64,000 nucleotides of DNA, taken from positions 62,001 to 126,000 of the forward strand of contig JAFABI010000103.1 in assembly GCA_023426125.1 (NCBI GenBank), in the 5' to 3' direction. This DNA comes from Bacillota bacterium. GTDB taxonomy: Bacteria > Bacillota > Clostridia > Acetivibrionales > DTU013. Below the pieces are notes generated by a model that did no database searches, had not been told where the DNA came from, and saw only the letters and a program-made list of their open reading frames with translations. A program made the position numbers and the translations under genes. This document shows, piece after piece, positions 37,130-45,599 of the stretch (positions are counted from its first letter, which is position 1; every line of letters begins with the position of its first letter).

Positions 37130-37948
37130 TTACTTCAATCCGCTTATGGCAATTCCTTCTATAAATTGCTTTTGAAAAATTAAATAGATAATAATTTCAG
37201 GGATAATAATAACTGCACACGCAGCCATGACCGTGTTTAATTCCTTTCCGTACTGGCCGTTAAAATAATTAAGCGCAAGAGGAATCGTCATTTTTTCCAT
37301 ATCGTTTATAGCAATAAGCGGCCATAGATAGTCATTCCATTTTCCCATAAAGATAAAAATCGCCAGAGCTGAAAGTGTAGGCTTAATTTCAGGAACAATT
37401 ATGCTTCTGAAAATTCTAAATTCGGATGCTCCGTCTACCCTGCCGGAATGAATTAAATCATTAGGCAAGGATTCAATGAATTGTTTGCACAGGAATATTC
37501 CGAACGCGCTTACAAGACTTGGCACCATTAATGCTCCCATCGTATCAATGAGTCCTAACTTACCGACAATGAGATATACCGGAATCATAATGACCTGAAA
37601 TGGGACCATTAATGTAGCGATGACCAGCATAAAGCATATTTTTTTCCCCTTGAATTCAAATTTTGCAAAAATATATCCAATCAATGAACTTGTAAATAGA
37701 ACAACTGTTGTAACACTTACTGATACCTTAATACTATTAATGAACCAGAGAATAATTGACGATTCAGCGAATAATTTTTTGAATCCTCCAAAATATAGGG
37801 ATTTTGGGAAAAAGGTCGGAGGAATTTTAGCAATCTCAGCGCTCTCTTTAAATGACGACAGCAGCATCCATATAAATGGAAACATGGCTATTACAGAAGC
37901 AATAATAAGAAATATATAAACCACAATAGAAGTATTTTTATTTTTCAT
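37130..37948 (-). CDS. ABC sugar importer permease (MalG type)
   Basis: This 272-residue permease has six predicted helices and the EAA-loop HSGRVDGASEFRIFRSIIVP, starting with VYIFLIIASVIAMFPFIWML. It forms a pair with the permease upstream and the lipoprotein at 41427. The operon carries no ATPase gene. The cargo is probably an oligosaccharide containing amino sugar, given nagB and the ROK kinase. Confidence 0.92.
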   Translation of the reverse strand: MKNKNTSIVVYIFLIIASVIAMFPFIWMLLSSFKESAEIAKIPPTFFPKSLYFGGFKKLFAESSIILWFINSIKVSVSVTTVVLFTSSLIGYIFAKFEFKGKKICFMLVIATLMVPFQVIMIPVYLIVGKLGLIDTMGALMVPSLVSAFGIFLCKQFIESLPNDLIHSGRVDGASEFRIFRSIIVPEIKPTLSALAIFIFMGKWNDYLWPLIAINDMEKMTIPLALNYFNGQYGKELNTVMAACAVIIIPEIIIYLIFQKQFIEGIAISGLK

Positions 37949-37965
37949 TCTCTTTCACCACCCAA

Positions 37966-38898
37966 TCAGTATTCCCAATCCTGCTTAAAGAACTTAAGTT
38001 GTAATGCCGAAATAATCATTATTATCATTAGAAGTATTACGGCGATAGCTGAAGCATACCCCATTTTCTCATATGCGAATGCATTCTGGTAAATTGAAAG
38101 GGCAATGACCTGAGAGGCATAATTAGGCCCTCCCTGTGTCATTATTTGTACCTGTGTGAATACCTGAAAATAGGAAATGATTGTCATCACAGATACAAAT
38201 AGCACCGTACGCATGAGTAATGGCAAAGTAATTTTAAAAAAGACTACAATTTTACTTGCACCATCCAGATATGCTGCTTCATAAAATATCTTTGGTATTG
38301 CATATAAGCCTGCGGTAACAATTACGATATTGTACCCCAGATCCTGCCATAAAGTCATTATTATGACTGACGGTAAAACCAGTTTTGCATCGGTAAGCCA
38401 ATAAACGGGAGTATTATAGCCTATATTCGCTAGAATCATCCGTATAAACCCGTAATTGGGTTCAAAAATTGTTGTCCAGATCAGGGCGCCGCCTACGACA
38501 GGTGTAACCGTAGGAAGAAAAACAAACGCTCTGAATAAATCCCTCAGGCGGTTGTGAACAACACTGTTTATGGAAAGTGCAACAAACGTAGAAATCACAA
38601 GATTTATTCCTACGGCTATGATAACAAAAACCACTGTATTACTTATGGTTTTAATAAAAATATAATCCTTGAACAAGTTGACATAGTTCTCCAAACCAAT
38701 AAAAGGAGATTTTGAGCTTAAAGGACTATAATTAAAGAGTGATAATACTACACTGATGAATATCGGAATCAAATTGAACGTTAAAAACAATACCATGACA
38801 GGTGCAAGGCATATAAATACAAACCTGTTTTCTCCGTCATGTGAACTACTCAATTTTTTAGATCGCTTCCGCAGGAAATTTTTATTTAAAGTTTCCAA
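37966..38898 (-). CDS. ABC sugar importer permease (MalF/UgpA type)
   Basis: The protein has about 310 residues with the MalF-type EAA motif (YEAAYLDGASKIVVFFKITL), an N-terminal positively charged segment and then FICLAPVMVLFLTFNLIPI. The frame is open to 38955, but the only good ribosome site, AGAGAGGT, is six bases before a TTG at 38898, which I take as the start. An ATG at 38931 is the alternative. It is co-transcribed with the GH4 gene upstream. Confidence 0.88.
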   Translation of the reverse strand: METLNKNFLRKRSKKLSSSHDGENRFVFICLAPVMVLFLTFNLIPIFISVVLSLFNYSPLSSKSPFIGLENYVNLFKDYIFIKTISNTVVFVIIAVGINLVISTFVALSINSVVHNRLRDLFRAFVFLPTVTPVVGGALIWTTIFEPNYGFIRMILANIGYNTPVYWLTDAKLVLPSVIIMTLWQDLGYNIVIVTAGLYAIPKIFYEAAYLDGASKIVVFFKITLPLLMRTVLFVSVMTIISYFQVFTQVQIMTQGGPNYASQVIALSIYQNAFAYEKMGYASAIAVILLMIIMIISALQLKFFKQDWEY

Positions 38899-38980
38899 AT
38901 TTATTACCTCTCTTACAACATTTTCAATCATATAAGTTCTATATAAGCTGCACAATTGAATTTTTTGTTGATTATATCGT

Positions 38981-40306
38981 TTAAAATTGAGGCAAATACT
39001 TCCTTTGAGCTTTCAGTAACTCTTCAACCATTCTTTCTACCGTGCTTCGGTCCTCAATATATCCTCCCTGTAATATTGCCTCCGAAAAAAGTCTTCGATC
39101 CCCTTTTAAGGCTGCTTCAACCGTAATCTCACAAATTTCAATGTGTTTGGCAAGAATACCGGTAAGTATAGGATCGAATTTGTCGATTTTAAGCTGCATA
39201 AAACCGTTTACTGTCGCAGCGGCAGGCATTTCCAATACGGCATATCCCGGTAATTCCTGAAATGCGAAATTATTAGGAACATTGACCGAAAAGATTTTTC
39301 GTTCGTCATGCTCTATGGATTGAATTATATCCATAAGCTGCTCATGCTCGCCTTCAGATCGCTTAAAGAATCCAGCAGGCAGAGGAGCGTCAGAATAGGC
39401 CAGTTCCTTCGTCTCATGATATATTTCATCCCCATCTTCAATCGTTTTTTCAAAAGAATAAGCATCTTTACCCAAGGTTTTGCCAAAATACCCGTCTTTG
39501 TGCAAGTTCCCCTGTGTAAATTCGGAGAAATGTCTGTCGTCCGAAGCCGGATACGCACCATAAGCCTCAATGAAGCCTCTGGATAGCGGACCTACTTCGA
39601 TGGAAGCATAGTTCCCGGATACTTTCAATTCATCAAGCTTATTTTTCACTTCGGGCCAAGCATTCACACCATCACAACGAATATCATGGATGAACACCAT
39701 ATGGTTTATACCCAGTGCATAAGATGAGACCTTCTTTGAATCAAGTCCCGCAAATCTTGCAAGCCTCTTTTCGCCATTCTTGACGCCATGACATAATCCA
39801 ATGACCGGAAATCCTGTGGCTTTTCTGATGGCTCTGCAGATGGATGTCATTGGATTTGCATAATTGAAAAAATAGGCTTTTGGGCAATGCTTAACTATAT
39901 CTCCGGTAATATCAAGAAGCGCGGGTATCATTCTCATTGCTCTTGATATACCGCCTGGCGCTACACTATCGCCAACCGGCTGATATATCCCGTATTTGCG
40001 TGGAATAAAAACATCCTGTTCCCATGCGCGTCTTCCTCCTACGCCAATCGTACTGACGACATAATCGGCGTTTGAAAGAACCTCGCACCGATCTGTTGAG
40101 TATGATATCTCAATATCGGCCTCACTTGCCTTTACCATTTTTTCACAAAGAAGCCTCGTGGGTTCCAATGCCGATGGATCAATATCTACCAACGCCATAT
40201 GCCATTTTTCTTTTGTCTTTTTCTCTTTTTCTATAAGATCCATTAGGAGTCCGCGTGTAAACATGGCGCTTCCTGCACCGATAAGTACCAATTTTTTTCG
40301 TACCAT
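38981..40306 (-). CDS. GH4 NAD-dependent glycosidase (alpha-galactosidase/glucuronidase-like)
   Basis: The 441 residues show the GH4 Rossmann start (LVLIGAGSAMFTRG), DIDPSAL, the NPM block (YFFNYANPMTSI), the metal-binding GLCHGVKNG and ALGINHMVF, and the tail LPGYAVLEMPAA. GH4 enzymes use NAD and Mn2+ and a redox-elimination mechanism. The C-H-G-V motif class includes MelA-type alpha-galactosidases, alpha-glucosidases and alpha-glucuronidases. The protein lacks features I would need to choose between them. The ATG at 40306 has AGAGAGG upstream. It acts on the oligosaccharide imported by this operon. Confidence 0.9.
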   Translation of the reverse strand: MVRKKLVLIGAGSAMFTRGLLMDLIEKEKKTKEKWHMALVDIDPSALEPTRLLCEKMVKASEADIEISYSTDRCEVLSNADYVVSTIGVGGRRAWEQDVFIPRKYGIYQPVGDSVAPGGISRAMRMIPALLDITGDIVKHCPKAYFFNYANPMTSICRAIRKATGFPVIGLCHGVKNGEKRLARFAGLDSKKVSSYALGINHMVFIHDIRCDGVNAWPEVKNKLDELKVSGNYASIEVGPLSRGFIEAYGAYPASDDRHFSEFTQGNLHKDGYFGKTLGKDAYSFEKTIEDGDEIYHETKELAYSDAPLPAGFFKRSEGEHEQLMDIIQSIEHDERKIFSVNVPNNFAFQELPGYAVLEMPAAATVNGFMQLKIDKFDPILTGILAKHIEICEITVEAALKGDRRLFSEAILQGGYIEDRSTVERMVEELLKAQRKYLPQF

Positions 40307-40329
40307 AGCTATACCTCTCTCTTGTATGT

Positions 40330-41307
40330 TTAATATAAACCCTGCTGTTCTAAAGAATTCCAAGCAATACATGAAGCTCCGATCATTCCTGCGGAATCAA
40401 CGCTCAGTATTGTCGGAGCAATTCCTTTCAAAGCTTTTCTGGAAACCGGTAACGTATATACATTTATATGATTCATGATACGTTCCAGCAGCCATCCGCC
40501 CTTAAGAACCCCCCCGCCTAAAACAATCATCTCTGGGTTCAATAAGTTAATCAAGTTGACCATACTTATACAGACACCGTTCAATGCCCGTTCGGAAATG
40601 ATTAGCGAAAGCTCATCCCCGGCATTAGCCATTTCAAAAATTGTTGTAGCCGTCAATTTCCCCTCTTTTTCCAGCCTATTCAGAACGGAATGTTCAAATT
40701 TATCAAGCATTGTTTTTGCAGCGGTAACCATTCCGCCTCCTGAGGATATTGTCTCCAGGCACCCTTTTCTGCCACATTTACATAGCTCGCCATTAAATTC
40801 AACAATCATATGACCAAACTCACCGGCATAATTATCGCAGCCGCGAACCAGACGTCCGTTACATACAATTCCCACAGAAATGCCTGTACCTATATTGACA
40901 TAAACAAAATCTTTGTATTTCTGACCGGCGCCTAAACGCATTTCTGCAAGCGTCGCCGCATGCACGTCATTATCAAGGAACACTGGAATGCCATACTTTT
41001 TACTTAAAATATCTGATAAGGGCACTACTTCATTGATCGGTATATTGATTGCGTTCAACCATTCTCCCCCATCATTATTCACATGTCCAACCAATCCTAT
41101 GCCCATAGCCAACGGGGCTTTAGCAGCCGGTTTTTCTTTCATAAAATCGTCGATGGCTGCGAATATCGAATGCAGCGAAGACTCCTGTGTCGCCCGGTTC
41201 ATGGGATATTTTTTTTGCTTAAATACAGTACCGTTATTTTCGATACATCCAATAAGGATTTTAGTCCCTCCCACATCAACTCCTAAAACAAAATCGCCTG
41301 GTTCCAT
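40330..41307 (-). CDS. ROK-family sugar kinase
   Basis: The 325 residues show the ATP-binding DVGGTK motif (residues 10-15), LDNDVHAATLAE, NIGTGISVGIV and the ROK zinc site CKCGRKGCLE, followed by VLGGGV. ROK kinases phosphorylate glucose, N-acetylmannosamine or N-acetylglucosamine at C6. With nagB in the same operon, a glucosamine or N-acetylglucosamine kinase role is plausible. It has no helix-turn-helix, so it is a kinase and not a repressor. Confidence 0.9.
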   Translation of the reverse strand: MEPGDFVLGVDVGGTKILIGCIENNGTVFKQKKYPMNRATQESSLHSIFAAIDDFMKEKPAAKAPLAMGIGLVGHVNNDGGEWLNAINIPINEVVPLSDILSKKYGIPVFLDNDVHAATLAEMRLGAGQKYKDFVYVNIGTGISVGIVCNGRLVRGCDNYAGEFGHMIVEFNGELCKCGRKGCLETISSGGGMVTAAKTMLDKFEHSVLNRLEKEGKLTATTIFEMANAGDELSLIISERALNGVCISMVNLINLLNPEMIVLGGGVLKGGWLLERIMNHINVYTLPVSRKALKGIAPTILSVDSAGMIGASCIAWNSLEQQGLY

Positions 41308-41426
41308 TTTCCTTCCCTTTCATCATCGCTGCTTTGAGATTTCAGATAAGTAATATTGCGGACCATATCGGATATAAACCTATAATAAATCAACAATATT
41401 ACTTATCCTGCTCCTATCAGTAAATC

Positions 41427-42800
41427 TTACTGTTTTGCTGCATCATCAATATTTTTATTAATTATATCTTCAATTGTTTTTAGCGCAGTTTTTACATCCT
41501 GTGCCCCCTGAACCGTTCTTTCAAAATTGTCGTAGACAGTCTTTTTGAAGAATGAAGCATTGGGGAAGTTACCGATGTGCACACCGTTTGCAAGAACGTC
41601 AAGCGAAGAAACCATCATTGGCATCTTCTGCCTGAAATCACTGGATTCGGCAACAGCTCTTACTGCGGGAATAGTAAAGGTTGCCGCATTGAATAATGCG
41701 CTATTCTCATCCGATGTTGCAAATTTTACAAAGTCCCACGCAATTTCCTTATTCTTTGAATTAGCAGATACAACTTCTCCCCAACCTGTCGGAGCAGCAA
41801 AAGAAAATGTAGTTCCTCCGCCAAATACAGGCATCTTGCCATACTGGAAATTTGTCACTTTATATTGATCCAATCCAACGGGAATAGTCCAAGGTCCCCT
41901 GTAGCACATCGTTGAAAGGCCTTTGAAAAAGTAATCGCTTGTGTCTTCTGTTTTAGGCAAATGCTTGAAGTCGGTTACCTTATATTTGACTATTAAATCA
42001 ACCAAAGCCTGCATTGATTTTTCTGCTTCCGGCGAAGTGAATACTACATGCTTATTGTCATCGGTCCAATACTTGCCGCCCAGCTGCAGTATAAAGGATA
42101 AAAATGTGTAGGGTATATTGTCTTCTGTGATAAAATCAAACCCCACCTGCGTAATATTTCCCTGCGCATCATGTTTTGTAACCTTCTGCGCTGTTGTAAC
42201 CAATTCATCATATGTAGTTGGGAAATTGCTCATTCCCGCTTCCTTAAGCTTGTCAGGGTAGTATAAAACTCCACCGCACTCAATATTGTATTCTCTCGGT
42301 ATTCCAAATATCTTTCCATCATACATGTAGCCGGCAAAACAGGGCTCATAAAATATACTTTTTGCATTCTCAAGCGTCAGTCCTTGTACTTCGTCAAAGA
42401 GCCCATACTTGGTATATTGTGTTGCCCATGTACCAAAAATCTGCTGTATGTCGCTCTCGCTTTTGGCTGCATAGGATGCCTTCATTTTTTCCTGTAACAC
42501 ATCAAAGGGAAAATTTTGATAATTTATTTTGACATCAGGGTTTTTACTTCGGTACTTCTCAATAATCTGTTTATTCGCATCGATAAAGGCGGGGCCATTA
42601 TGGCTCCAATAGGTAATACTCCCGCTTAACTTGGCAGTGCTTTCACCCGGCTCCTGGGCAATACCTGTGCTGGAATTTTCCTGATGGGAACTACTGGAAG
42701 ATTGTGTTGAATTCGTTCCTCCGCATCCTGAGAAAACCAAGCTTAGGGATAAAAGAAAACAAAACAAAAATACCAAAGACCTAGCAATTTTTCTTTTCAT
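41427..42800 (-). CDS. ABC importer sugar-binding lipoprotein
   Basis: The protein has about 457 residues with a signal peptide and lipobox LVFSGC, a Ser-rich linker and a family-1 binding-protein body (ITYWSHNGPAFIDANKQIIE; GWGEVVSANSKNKEIAWDFV near the C-terminus). AGGGAGG precedes the ATG at 42800. It is the first gene of the operon with the ROK kinase, GH4, two permeases and nagB. It is the extracellular receptor for that importer. Confidence 0.92.
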   Translation of the reverse strand: MKRKIARSLVFLFCFLLSLSLVFSGCGGTNSTQSSSSSHQENSSTGIAQEPGESTAKLSGSITYWSHNGPAFIDANKQIIEKYRSKNPDVKINYQNFPFDVLQEKMKASYAAKSESDIQQIFGTWATQYTKYGLFDEVQGLTLENAKSIFYEPCFAGYMYDGKIFGIPREYNIECGGVLYYPDKLKEAGMSNFPTTYDELVTTAQKVTKHDAQGNITQVGFDFITEDNIPYTFLSFILQLGGKYWTDDNKHVVFTSPEAEKSMQALVDLIVKYKVTDFKHLPKTEDTSDYFFKGLSTMCYRGPWTIPVGLDQYKVTNFQYGKMPVFGGGTTFSFAAPTGWGEVVSANSKNKEIAWDFVKFATSDENSALFNAATFTIPAVRAVAESSDFRQKMPMMVSSLDVLANGVHIGNFPNASFFKKTVYDNFERTVQGAQDVKTALKTIEDIINKNIDDAAKQ

Positions 42801-43199
42801 AAAATGAACCTCCCTTTTAATTTTGTAAATAGTAAGCTGCCTTTTTTCGAAAACAATCCCATGAGTCAATTACGGCTGCATAATTAAATAAACCCACCTC
42901 CCTTTAATTCAATAGATTTGTCCGCAACAAAGAGCTCAAGAGAGTTTTCATGTGAAAAACATATATTCAGATTCTTATTTGTTTAATTATTCTTATATCG
43001 TAGGCAATACTCTATGTTTATATAATATTATAATATTATAACAAGTTGCATTTTAAAAGTATAGGATTATGATATCTCTATCAACAACTTTTTGCAATCC
43101 TCCTGATTAGTCATTTTCTAGCTTTGTACCGCAACAGCCTCTTGATACTTCATTTATCTTACTATCGCTGCTAATATCTTTTTTGGGAAACATAGATTG
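42801..43199. other. AT-rich regulatory gap between the GntR gene and its target operon
   Basis: This gap of about 400 bases has no gene. At 43017-43047 the minus strand reads TTGTTA, a 16-base alternating TAATATTATAATATTA spacer and TATAAA, a plausible promoter with self-complementary TATAATATTATA that a GntR protein could bind. Upstream of the GntR gene (about 44020-44055) a similar ACTTG..TATAATA..TAATAT arrangement occurs, which hints at a shared operator. A single AAAGTATAGG copy sits on the plus strand at about 43053-43063. Confidence 0.4.
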
Positions 43200-43925
43200 T
43201 TATCTCAAATTTAAATGGAACCTGAACATGTCGCCTCTAGCTTTGCAAAGCGTATATTCTATGGTCCTCTGCCCATTTGAAGCCAGCCTTTCAAGTTCCA
43301 TGGAGGCAATCGATTTTCCGATGCCGAAATACTGACATTCGTCCTTATTCAGCATAACTGCTTTGAAGTACTGATCCGCTGAAATAGGTATAATCCCGTA
43401 ATTATCACGCATTATATCATATAATGACTTCTTCTCTAAATCCTCTTTTTTTAAATTTGGGAATAAACTTGCCGGAAGGTACGTCGATTCGATTGCCATC
43501 AATATATGGTCGGCATATCTCAACCTTTTGAAAAAGTATACCTGCTTTTCATCCTCACCAAGCTTCATCTTTGAAGCAATGTCCTTTTCCACAGCCTTGA
43601 TGCTGAACTCAAGAACTTTGCTAATGGGGGAATAACCGTTCTTTTTAAATTCGTCGGTGAAACTATAAAAGTCCGGCAGGTTCTGTTCAATTTTAGGAAT
43701 GGATGCGAAGGACCCCTTTCCTTGCTTTTTTATTATATAGCCTTCTTTTTCAAGAGCCCCGAGTGCCTGACGTACAGTTATGCGGCTTATCTGATATTGT
43801 TTACACAGTTCAGATTCACTTGGAATCATAAGGTCTTTCCATTCATTATTTAGAATTTTCTTCAAAAAGATATCTTTAAGCTGATGATATAAAGGGACAA
43901 AAGAGTTCGTATCCAAGCTTTCCAT
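43200..43925 (-). CDS. GntR/HutC-family transcriptional regulator
   Basis: The 241 residues contain an N-terminal winged helix (PLYHQLKDIFLKKIL, IPSESELCKQYQISRITVRQ) and a C-terminal UTRA ligand-binding domain (about 90-240, ending GDMFRFHLN). This matches HutC/NagR/YvoA-type repressors that sense phosphorylated amino sugars. The ATG at 43925 has AAAAGGAGTG upstream and is preferred to 43949. It precedes the amino-sugar operon in the same direction and is its likely regulator. The ligand may be glucosamine-6-phosphate or a related compound, by analogy with NagR. Confidence 0.9.
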   Translation of the reverse strand: MESLDTNSFVPLYHQLKDIFLKKILNNEWKDLMIPSESELCKQYQISRITVRQALGALEKEGYIIKKQGKGSFASIPKIEQNLPDFYSFTDEFKKNGYSPISKVLEFSIKAVEKDIASKMKLGEDEKQVYFFKRLRYADHILMAIESTYLPASLFPNLKKEDLEKKSLYDIMRDNYGIIPISADQYFKAVMLNKDECQYFGIGKSIASMELERLASNGQRTIEYTLCKARGDMFRFHLNLR

Positions 43926-44327
43926 AAAAATCACTCCTTTTATGCTCATTTTTTAAATGTATTAAAATATATTTAAGATCCGGGTATTGTCGGATGAGCT
44001 GACATTTGTAAAACAGCCACCATCTTATATTACCATATTATTATAGTATTTCAAGTCCAAAAAACCGATATTATCAGCGCTAACGCATGAATATCCTTCC
44101 CTGGTTTTGCAGAACTGGCGTTTTTATTGATTCCTGAAGGGATTGGGTGGCAACGCGCGGACACATGGCTCGGTATCACCTCAATACCTATTTTCTCCGG
44201 TTTACCATTCTTTGATGACAAAATGAATATAAATTAAAATATCCCATCCGCCTTAAAACTGCACGGCAGCAAAAACACGACACCAAATTTTTAAATATTC
44301 AGTGTCGTGTTTCTTACAATGTTTGAA
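43926..44327. other. Gap of about 400 bases holding an orphan open fragment
   Basis: This gap includes the GntR promoter region and the cysK terminator. On the plus strand, 44091-44237 stays open for 48 codons with a protein-like composition (for example GFAELAFLLIPEGIGW and GITSIPIFSGLPFFDDK) and ends at a stop, but there is no start codon or ribosome site. It may be the C-terminal remnant of a lost gene. I do not recognise the family. Confidence 0.35.
44274..44311 (-). terminator. Rho-independent terminator of the left cysteine synthase gene
   Basis: A perfect 10-bp stem AACACGACAC/GTGTCGTGTT (44302-44311 and 44274-44283 on the minus strand) with an AT-rich loop is followed by TTTGC. It lies about 20 bases after the cysK stop at 44328 and closes the supercluster on this side. 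Confidence 0.75.
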
Positions 44328-45263
44328 TTATACTTCCTGGAAAAGTGTGGTGGACAAATACCGCTCTCCCGTGTCGGGAAGGATGGCAACGATGGTTTTG
44401 CCCTTGTTTTCAGGCCTTTTGGCCAGCTCAGCCGCCGCAAAAAGCGCCGCGCCCGAAGATATGCCCACCAGGAGTCCTTCCGCTTTGGCCAGCTTTCTGG
44501 CAGTTTCAAAGGCCTCGTCATTTTTCACCTTGAATATCTCATCGATGATCTTAAGATTCATCACGCCGGGAACGAAGCCTGCACCGATGCCCTGTATCTT
44601 GTGGGGGCCTTTGTTTCCTCCGGAAAGAACGGGGGAATCGAAGGGCTCAACTGCGATTACCTTAACACCCGGCTTCCTCTGCTTCAGAACTTCGCCGACG
44701 CCTGTAACCGTTCCTCCGGTACCGACTCCGGCGACAAATATGTCAACCTCTCCGTCGGTATCCCGCCAGATTTCCTCTGCCGTTGTCTTCCTATGGATTT
44801 CAGGGTTTGCAGGGTTCTCAAACTGCTGAGGGATAAAAGAGTTTTTTGTCTGCTCTGCCAGCTCGAAGGCTTTTTTGATTGCTCCCCCCATCCCTTCCGC
44901 TCCGGGAGTAAGCACCAATTCCGCCCCCAATGCCTTCAAAAGGTTTCTTCTTTCAATGCTCATGGTGTCAGGCATTGTAAGTATCAGCCTGTAGCCCCTT
45001 GCCGCAGACACAAAGGCAAGAGCTATGCCGGTATTGCCGCTGGTAGGCTCTATAATGACGGTGTCCTTGTTGATCAAGCCTTTATCTTCCGCATCCTTTA
45101 TCATTGCATACCCGATCCTGTCCTTTACGCTGGACAGAGGGTTAAAATACTCCAGCTTGGCAATGACCCTCGCTCCCAGGTTATTTTCCCTGTTATAGTT
45201 GGACAATTCCAGCAATGGGGTACTCCCTATAAGCTCCGTCAAGCTTTTCGCTATTTTTGACAT
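44328..45263 (-). CDS. cysK: Cysteine synthase (O-acetylserine sulfhydrylase), left copy
   Basis: This PLP enzyme makes cysteine from O-acetylserine and sulfide. The PLP lysine lies in LSSVKDRIG, the substrate loop is PTSGNTGIAL, and the phosphate-binding loop is GVGTGGTVTGVGE, with C-terminal GISSGAAL. The ATG at 45263 follows GGGAGGCG; the longer frame (45278) is less likely. It is about 85% identical by eye to the copy at 59281-60216. The two copies bracket the nitrogenase-like/corrinoid genes, suggesting that sulfide released by that system is captured here. A conserved upstream motif (45281-45304) is shared with the other copy. Confidence 0.93.
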   Translation of the reverse strand: MSKIAKSLTELIGSTPLLELSNYNRENNLGARVIAKLEYFNPLSSVKDRIGYAMIKDAEDKGLINKDTVIIEPTSGNTGIALAFVSAARGYRLILTMPDTMSIERRNLLKALGAELVLTPGAEGMGGAIKKAFELAEQTKNSFIPQQFENPANPEIHRKTTAEEIWRDTDGEVDIFVAGVGTGGTVTGVGEVLKQRKPGVKVIAVEPFDSPVLSGGNKGPHKIQGIGAGFVPGVMNLKIIDEIFKVKNDEAFETARKLAKAEGLLVGISSGAALFAAAELAKRPENKGKTIVAILPDTGERYLSTTLFQEV

Positions 45264-45280
45264 TCGATCGCCTCCCATAA

Positions 45281-45304
45281 ATAATTCCTAGTATTCGTAT
45301 ATGC
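45281..45304 (-). promoter_or_regulatory. CymR-like operator candidate upstream of left cysK
   Basis: The minus strand reads CATATACGAATACTAGGAAT, almost identical to CATATAAGAATACTGGGGAAT at 60241-60263 before the right cysK. The form (GAATAC then AGGAAT) recalls Rrf2/CymR sites that repress sulfur-assimilation genes in Bacillus and Staphylococcus. The CymR assignment is inference. Confidence 0.45.
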
Positions 45305-45382
45305 TTTAAAACAAGTACTATATTATTACTAAAGGGGCTATATGTCAATACCTAACAGGCCTGGGGCCGGATTAAAATATAC

Positions 45383-45442
45383 CATGTCAAGGGGACAGGT
45401 ACGTTGACAGCGATGTGTCAACGTACCTGTCCCCTTGACATG
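45383..45442. repeat. Perfect 27-bp inverted repeat with 6-nt loop
   Basis: Arms 45383-45409 and 45416-45442 are perfectly complementary (27 of 27) around the loop GCGATG; the arm core is AAGGGGACAGGTACG. It lies between cysK and the NifK-like gene. Perfect preservation suggests recent origin or selection. It could terminate the NifK-side transcript or be a mobile repeat unit. Confidence 0.85.
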
Positions 45443-45533
45443 ATGATTAATGGCTCCCCAGATGTTATTGCGAGGGAGCGTAGCGACCGCGGCAAACTCA
45501 GCTCTTTTAGGGGCGGCCACAATGCCTGCCTAA

Positions 45534-45598
45534 TGCGACAGGGGACGGTTCTCTGTCTCATGTATTGATGAGTCGCAGAGCCGTCCCCCTTGTGTTCT
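45534..45598. repeat. GGGGACGGTTCT-type palindromic repeat next to the NifK-like gene
   Basis: Imperfect arms ACAGGGGACGGTTCTCTG and CAGAGCCGTCCCCCTTGT form a hairpin two bases after the NifK-like stop codon. The left flank (CCACAATGCCT..ATGCGACA) also precedes the element at 59 kb, so both are copies of one dispersed element. Confidence 0.65.
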
Positions 45599-45599
45599 T

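Noticed and set aside
43053..43063. Fourth copy of the AAAGTATAG operator
   Set aside because: It is a single box on the opposite strand without the -35/-10 or the other boxes, and is probably chance in AT-rich DNA.
44307..45260. 317-codon plus-strand frame antisense to cysK
   Set aside because: It is a shadow of the well-conserved cysteine synthase on the minus strand.
45383..45442. Repeats near the NifK-like gene as a CRISPR array
   Set aside because: They are single palindromes with different sequences, not regularly spaced direct repeats with unique spacers, and there are no cas genes.
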